A stretch of DNA of 64,000 bases from Cricetomys ansorgei. Taxonomy: Eukaryota > Chordata > Mammalia > Rodentia > Nesomyidae. The translations under genes were made by a program, and so were the position numbers. Location: positions 6,964,501 to 7,028,500 of the forward strand of contig JAMJFZ010001258.1 in NCBI GenBank assembly GCA_026225945.1. Direction: 5' to 3'. Shown piece by piece: positions 62,301 through 64,000 of this stretch; within the stretch, counting starts at the first letter, position 1, and each line of letters begins with the position of its first letter. The notes below the pieces were generated by a model, which ran no database searches, was not told where the DNA came from, and saw only the letters and a program-made list of their open reading frames with translations.

Positions 62301-62988
62301 AAAAAAAAGAAAGTTCTATTCCAAAGGAGAAAAATAATCACCTAAAGAAAAAGTGATATGGGCCTGCAGCTCTACTGTGAATAAATATGCAGCCGGAAAA
62401 CCTTCTAACTGGGGGTACGAAGATGGCTCAGCAGTTAAGAGCGCTGGCTGCTCTTCCAGAGGACCTGGGATCAAGTCCCAGCACTCCCATGGCAGCTCAC
62501 AAATGTCTGTAACCCCAGTTCCAGGGGATCTGATACCCTCACAGCAATGTACATAAAATGAAATTAAATACATTTTTTAAAAGACCCTACAACTGCTTAT
62601 ACTCCTGTCCTTTTTACAACAAGGAACTCCTAGCAGGGGAACTGGGAATTTCCCACATTTGCCTCTTTGCACGGCATACACTAACCTTTCTTTGGCAGCC
62701 CCCTTCCTTTCCCAGATCTGGAACGCCTATCTAGCAACCTTCCTTTTGGACTGGTGGGCACAGTTACTCCACTTCTAACTGCTTCGCTTCCGTTATCACT
62801 GACTGAATCGCCCCTGCCAGAGTCCCGGGATGAGTTTTTCCGTAGTCGTCTTTTTGCCTTCGCGTTAATCCTAGCTTCATTAATAGAGGACGCAGAAATC
62901 CAATTTCCATTTATCTCATTCCTTATTTCCTCAGTGCCAGCATTTTCTTCATCACCAGAAAAGAGAGAGTCGCTTAAATTATCAGGAT
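47264..62988 (-). CDS. PDCD4: PDCD4, programmed cell death 4 (partial: exons 3-12, start codon outside window)
   Basis: Ten consecutive coding exons on the minus strand translate without a stop into PDCD4, an inhibitor of translation initiation that binds the RNA helicase eIF4A. All introns are GT-AG and phases match. The coding bases here total 1,367; with one missing first exon of 43 coding bases this gives the 469 residues known for human PDCD4. The product has a basic, serine-rich N-terminal region (RNA binding, phospho-degron) followed by two MA3 domains (about residues 163-284 and 326-449 by family knowledge), then a short basic tail with RFVS (Ser457, a known AKT site). The ATG exon was not found up to 64,000 and must lie further right. 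Transcription runs right to left and converges with BBIP1. Identification rests on direct translation and is essentially certain. Confidence 0.98.
47325..49194 (-). other. PDCD4 intron between exons 11 and 12
   Basis: Contains a B4-like SINE at 47,724-47,893. The rest, including 47,900-49,190, is AT-rich without a recognised element. Confidence 0.85.
47724..47893 (+). mobile_element. B4-like SINE
   Basis: GCCAGCAAGATGGGTTCAGA, CAGGCCTGACAATGTTGGG, CCAGAAGTTGTCTCCTG match the rodent tRNA-derived B4-type body. Confidence 0.7.
49195..49334 (-). CDS. PDCD4: PDCD4 exon 11 (residues 404-450, end of MA3-2)
   Basis: The exon is 140 bp with acceptor TCCTAG and donor AAG|GTACTT. It encodes [33 protein letters not shown] and [11 protein letters not shown]. 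Human PDCD4 has FQAG where this reads FQTG. Confidence 0.97.
49911..50021 (-). CDS. PDCD4: PDCD4 exon 10 (residues 367-403, MA3-2)
   Basis: The exon is 111 bp (37 codons), phase 0. It encodes [20 protein letters not shown] through TITIDQMKR. The donor is AGA|GTATGT and the acceptor TTTTTAG. The acceptor lies in a perfect 37-bp tandem duplication that places a second TTTTTAG exactly 37 nt upstream. Confidence 0.97.
50023..50096. repeat. Perfect 37-bp tandem duplication at the PDCD4 exon 10 acceptor
   Basis: Two identical 37-bp units lie at 50,023-50,059 and 50,060-50,096, beginning two bases outside exon 10. On the minus strand the unit ends in TTCAATTTTTA followed by G, so each copy provides a pyrimidine tract plus an AG. 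The upstream copy therefore creates a possible alternative acceptor 37 nt before the real one. Confidence 0.95.
50304..50411 (-). CDS. PDCD4: PDCD4 exon 9 (residues 331-366, start of MA3-2)
   Basis: The exon is 108 bp (36 codons), phase 0, with acceptor TACTAG and donor GTAAGG. It encodes [20 protein letters not shown] and [16 protein letters not shown], the start of MA3 domain 2. Confidence 0.97.
50710..50892 (+). mobile_element. B2/B3-type SINE
   Basis: GGGGCTGAAGAGATGACTCT, CTCTTGCAGAGGACTTGAGG, tail with CACACGCACACACCC and AATAAAT. Confidence 0.75.
51102..51310 (+). mobile_element. B2/B3 SINE
   Basis: GGCAAGATGGTTCAATGG, CTGCTCTTCCAGAGGACC, CCCTCTTCTGGCCTCTGTGA, A-rich tail. Confidence 0.88.
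51628..51980 (+). mobile_element. B4-type SINE split by an A-run
   Basis: GACAAATGGCTCAGTGGGTA, an A16-17 run near 51,708-51,723, then GCCAGGCACGGTTGTGC, AACTCCAGCACTGCTGG and AAAGACCCTGTCTCAAGG. Confidence 0.7.
52112..52330 (+). mobile_element. B2/B3-type SINE
   Basis: CTCTTGTAGAGGACCTGAGT, CAAGCACCCACATGGAAGC, CTTCTCCTGGCCTCCATAAA. Confidence 0.8.
52899..53135 (+). mobile_element. B4-type SINE
   Basis: CCAGGCATGGCTGCTTATAA, GTCCAGCCAGCCTCGCTTA, GAGAGACTCTGTCTCAAA, (CA)n tail. Confidence 0.7.
53744..53858 (-). CDS. PDCD4: PDCD4 exon 8 (residues 292-330, inter-domain linker)
   Basis: The exon is 115 bp and encodes [37 protein letters not shown]. It forms the end of MA3-1 and the linker to MA3-2. 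The acceptor is GGCAG, immediately preceded on the minus strand by 24 T residues. The donor is GAG|GTACTT. Confidence 0.97.
53864..53887. repeat. A24 (T24 on minus strand) mononucleotide run at the PDCD4 exon 8 acceptor
   Basis: There are 24 consecutive A on the plus strand. On the coding strand this is a T24 polypyrimidine tract separated from exon 8 only by GGCAG. Such runs vary in length by slippage. Confidence 0.9.
54395..54530 (-). mobile_element. MIR SINE
   Basis: ATTTTACAAGTAGGAAAACT followed by GAGGCCCAGAG and GTGACTTG, the MIR core in reverse orientation. Confidence 0.7.
54696..54793 (-). CDS. PDCD4: PDCD4 exon 7 (residues 260-292)
   Basis: The exon is 98 bp with acceptor TTATAG and donor GTAAGT. 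It encodes [20 protein letters not shown] and on through VDCIQAR, the end of MA3-1. Human PDCD4 has CVQ where this reads CIQ, a conservative change. Confidence 0.97.
54794..56165 (-). other. PDCD4 intron between exons 6 and 7
   Basis: AT-rich. Only an ID-like fragment near 55,940-55,998 was recognised; nothing is seen from 54,900 to 55,930. Confidence 0.8.
55940..55998 (+). mobile_element. ID-like SINE fragment
   Basis: CAGTGGCAGAACACTAGCTG followed by GGGTGGCCCTTTGTTTAATA. Confidence 0.4.
56166..56387 (-). CDS. PDCD4: PDCD4 exon 6 (residues 186-259, MA3-1 core)
   Basis: The exon is 222 bp (74 codons), phase 0, with acceptor GAATAG and donor GTTTGT. It encodes the core of MA3 domain 1, from [20 protein letters not shown] to [13 protein letters not shown]. 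This domain contacts eIF4A. Confidence 0.98.
56683..56823 (+). mobile_element. Old B1 SINE
   Basis: GGGTTTGGTAGAACACACC, AATCCCAGCACTGGCAGG, CAGCCAGAGCTACATAG, A-rich tail. Confidence 0.75.
57468..58011 (+). mobile_element. Solo LTR-like element in a PDCD4 intron
   Basis: The segment begins TGTTGTG and ends CACAACA, a perfect inverted terminal repeat of LTR type. It has AATAAA at 57,877-57,882 and is about 544 bp long. It lies between PDCD4 exons 5 and 6, in antisense orientation to the gene. I see no clear target-site duplication, so the family and exact ends are open. Confidence 0.55.
58550..58652 (-). mobile_element. Old B1-like SINE
   Basis: Reverse orientation: CCTAGAGTGGCCTGAAACTC, CCTCCCCAGTACTGGGAC, GTTACGCCCAGC. 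Confidence 0.6.
58773..58886 (-). CDS. PDCD4: PDCD4 exon 5 (residues 148-185, start of MA3-1)
   Basis: The exon is 114 bp (38 codons), phase 0 on both sides, with acceptor CTTACAG and donor GTAGGT. It encodes [20 protein letters not shown] and then the first helix of MA3 domain 1, including [11 protein letters not shown]. Confidence 0.97.
58887..60857 (-). other. PDCD4 intron between exons 4 and 5
   Basis: Contains B4-type repeat material at 59,110-59,745. The part from 59,750 to 60,850 is AT-rich with an A-run near 60,270 and no recognisable feature. Confidence 0.85.
59110..59745 (-). mobile_element. B4/B1-type repeat cluster, reverse
   Basis: Several reversed rodent repeat pieces: GGTCAAAGGACAACTTTCAG (B4 body), CACCACTGGGATTACAGATG (B1-like), GGGGACTGAACTCAGGTTG and CACTTCAGCCACCAAGCCC (tRNA-like head). 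It appears to be a nested, old composite. Confidence 0.55.
60858..60952 (-). CDS. PDCD4: PDCD4 exon 4 (residues 116-147)
   Basis: The exon is 95 bp with acceptor TTTTCAG and donor GTATCA. It translates to [20 protein letters not shown] followed by an acidic [11 protein letters not shown] stretch, which is the linker leading into the first MA3 domain. It joins in phase with exon 3. Confidence 0.97.
61795..61935 (-). pseudogene. Decayed duplicate of PDCD4 exon 3 (5' half, with acceptor)
   Basis: On the minus strand this segment aligns with the first half of exon 3. It begins at TTAAG (acceptor AG at 61,934-61,935), keeps GATAAT and TCTGGTGATGAA (exon: SGDE), then continues to a block matching the exon's AAGGCAAAAAGA region. 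By hand alignment 33 of 41 plus-strand bases match between 61,801-61,841 and 62,836-62,876, with most differences being transitions. It contains in-frame TGA codons and a short deletion, so it cannot encode the exon. The similarity fades left of about 61,795. Its placement in the next intron, same orientation, points to a local tandem duplication rather than a retrocopy. Confidence 0.75.
62411..62580 (+). mobile_element. B2 SINE, well preserved
   Basis: GATGGCTCAGCAGTTAAGAG, CTGGCTGCTCTTCCAGAGGA, CCAGTTCCAGGGGATCTGAT, A-rich tail. Confidence 0.92.
62686..62988 (-). CDS. PDCD4: PDCD4 exon 3 (residues 15-116)
   Basis: The exon is 303 bp. The acceptor TTTTAAG lies before 62,988 and the donor GTTAGT after 62,686. 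It encodes the acidic start ([16 protein letters not shown]), then the basic run [11 protein letters not shown], which contains Ser67, a known S6K/AKT site. It also encodes DSGRGDS, the beta-TrCP phospho-degron (Ser71/Ser76, minus strand of 62,804-62,824). The first base of codon 15 comes from the missing upstream exon. Confidence 0.97.
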
Positions 62989-64000
62989 CTTAAAAGAGAA
63001 AATGAAGAAGTCAAACTAAGTATTTCCAGTATCCACTGTTATGTCAGGTACAATTTAATTTGATTACTACACATAAAATTAATAGTAGCCATACATTGGC
63101 AATTTCACATGGCTTACTCTAATAAAGAATAAATAAGATTACTTTTCCTATTACCAAGGAAAGAAAGTAAATGAAGGTACTGAATTTTAATTAACAAGGT
63201 TCCTGAAAAAAGTTATCTCACCTTTGAATAATAAACTCTACATTAGTATGAAGATCATAAAACTGTAGACTTGTGAACAAAGAGTTCTGTGAGTAGAGAT
63301 AGTGCAACAAAGAATCTTGAGACAAGAGAGATGAACTACACAGAATGTCCATCATAAACTTTTTAGGCTCTATACTGGAGCTGAACTACAAATTCAGCAA
63401 TTTATACAAATGAGGAAAGAAAGGTTCAAAATGTATTTACAATTACTTCCCAAGCATTCCCTGCTCGGTAGGAAATACTTAGGAAATATTAATTCCCAAA
63501 AAGCCTGCAATATATATTTGGCAAATATGTAATCACATGTAATTGTTGAATTGACTGCTTTCAACATAAGGAATGTTCTGAAAATCATAATCCCCAACTC
63601 CTAATTTATTTCCCCAAATTTCTACCCTCTGAAAAGTACCAGCCTATACAAGATTAACACAATAGTCCTTAAAATGACTCCAAATGGTCCCTGGCTTAGA
63701 AGTCATTTAAAAACTAATCTGCTGTCAAAATTCTTCCAAAATATACCCCAAATCTTATTCCCTCCATGGAAACCCTTTCTCAAAACTCAAGCCAGTTACA
63801 CTAAATGCTCACAAAACAATCACTTAAGGCATCACAGCAATGCAGTGCTTCATTCCTTTTACAATGCTTTTCACTGGTCATAGCCTCAAGGAAGGGGCTA
63901 TTGCTAGACTGTACTTTCTATCAACAGCCGGAACAGACTACTCTCCATACAATCTCAGATGTCTGTGAAGATCACATGACAACCTCAGCTTTGCTCTGGA
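62989..64000 (-). other. PDCD4 upstream intron (5' of exon 3)
   Basis: AT-rich sequence with no coding exon of PDCD4 and no clear repeat. The ATG exon is not in this stretch. Confidence 0.7.

Larger units (their letters stand above)
60953..62685 (-). other. PDCD4 intron between exons 3 and 4
   Basis: Contains a B2 SINE (62,411-62,580) and the decayed exon 3 copy (61,795-61,935). The stretch 61,936-62,280 has a chance open frame but nothing I recognise. Confidence 0.85.

Noticed and set aside
1..64000. CRISPR arrays, operons, bacterial promoters or riboswitches
   Set aside because: The window is a mammalian nuclear locus with introns and SINEs; no such features were seen.

Overview
This is mammalian nuclear DNA from a muroid rodent. 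B1, B2, B4 and ID-type SINEs occur throughout, together with rodent L1 3' ends, a decayed gammaretrovirus-like provirus and long intron-like stretches. Most B1 copies share an unusual right-hand motif (GAGTTACAACAGAG). That suggests a particular rodent lineage, but I cannot name the species from sequence alone. The gene order matches the human 10q25 PDCD4-BBIP1-SHOC2 cluster in reverse orientation.

Layout, left to right. (1) Positions 1 to about 30,900 hold no recognisable coding exon. By synteny this is the first intron of SHOC2, which would run leftwards on the minus strand. It contains many SINEs, several L1 pieces, a broken class I endogenous retrovirus (about 12.0-16.45 kb), a second repeat-rich block with possible LTR-like direct repeats (16.86-18.86 kb) and an L2 fragment. 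(2) Positions 30.15-31.95 kb form a strong CpG island, read as a divergent promoter for SHOC2 (minus) and BBIP1 (plus). (3) Positions 31.66-45.9 kb are BBIP1, a small BBSome subunit: a 12.6 kb first intron, then two coding exons giving a 70-residue protein. (4) Positions 46.6-63.0 kb are the last ten coding exons of PDCD4 on the minus strand. Reading frame and splice sites are intact and consistent with a 469-residue protein whose first 14 residues lie beyond the right edge. The 3' UTR carries a strong miR-21 target site.

The genes: PDCD4 inhibits eIF4A through two MA3 domains. BBIP1 acts in the ciliary BBSome. SHOC2 (only its promoter and probably exon 1 are present) is a RAS-MAPK scaffold. 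BBIP1 and PDCD4 converge, with stop codons 2.2 kb apart, while BBIP1 and SHOC2 diverge from the CpG island.

I found no wholly new biological system. The observations most worth following up are a decayed duplicate of PDCD4 exon 3 about 0.9 kb downstream of the real exon, a perfect 37-bp tandem duplication that copies the exon 10 splice acceptor, a T24 run acting as the polypyrimidine tract of exon 8, a 5S rRNA-derived pseudogene, and an approximately 85-bp inverted repeat pair. All calls come from reading by eye and hand alignment, and repeat boundaries are approximate.
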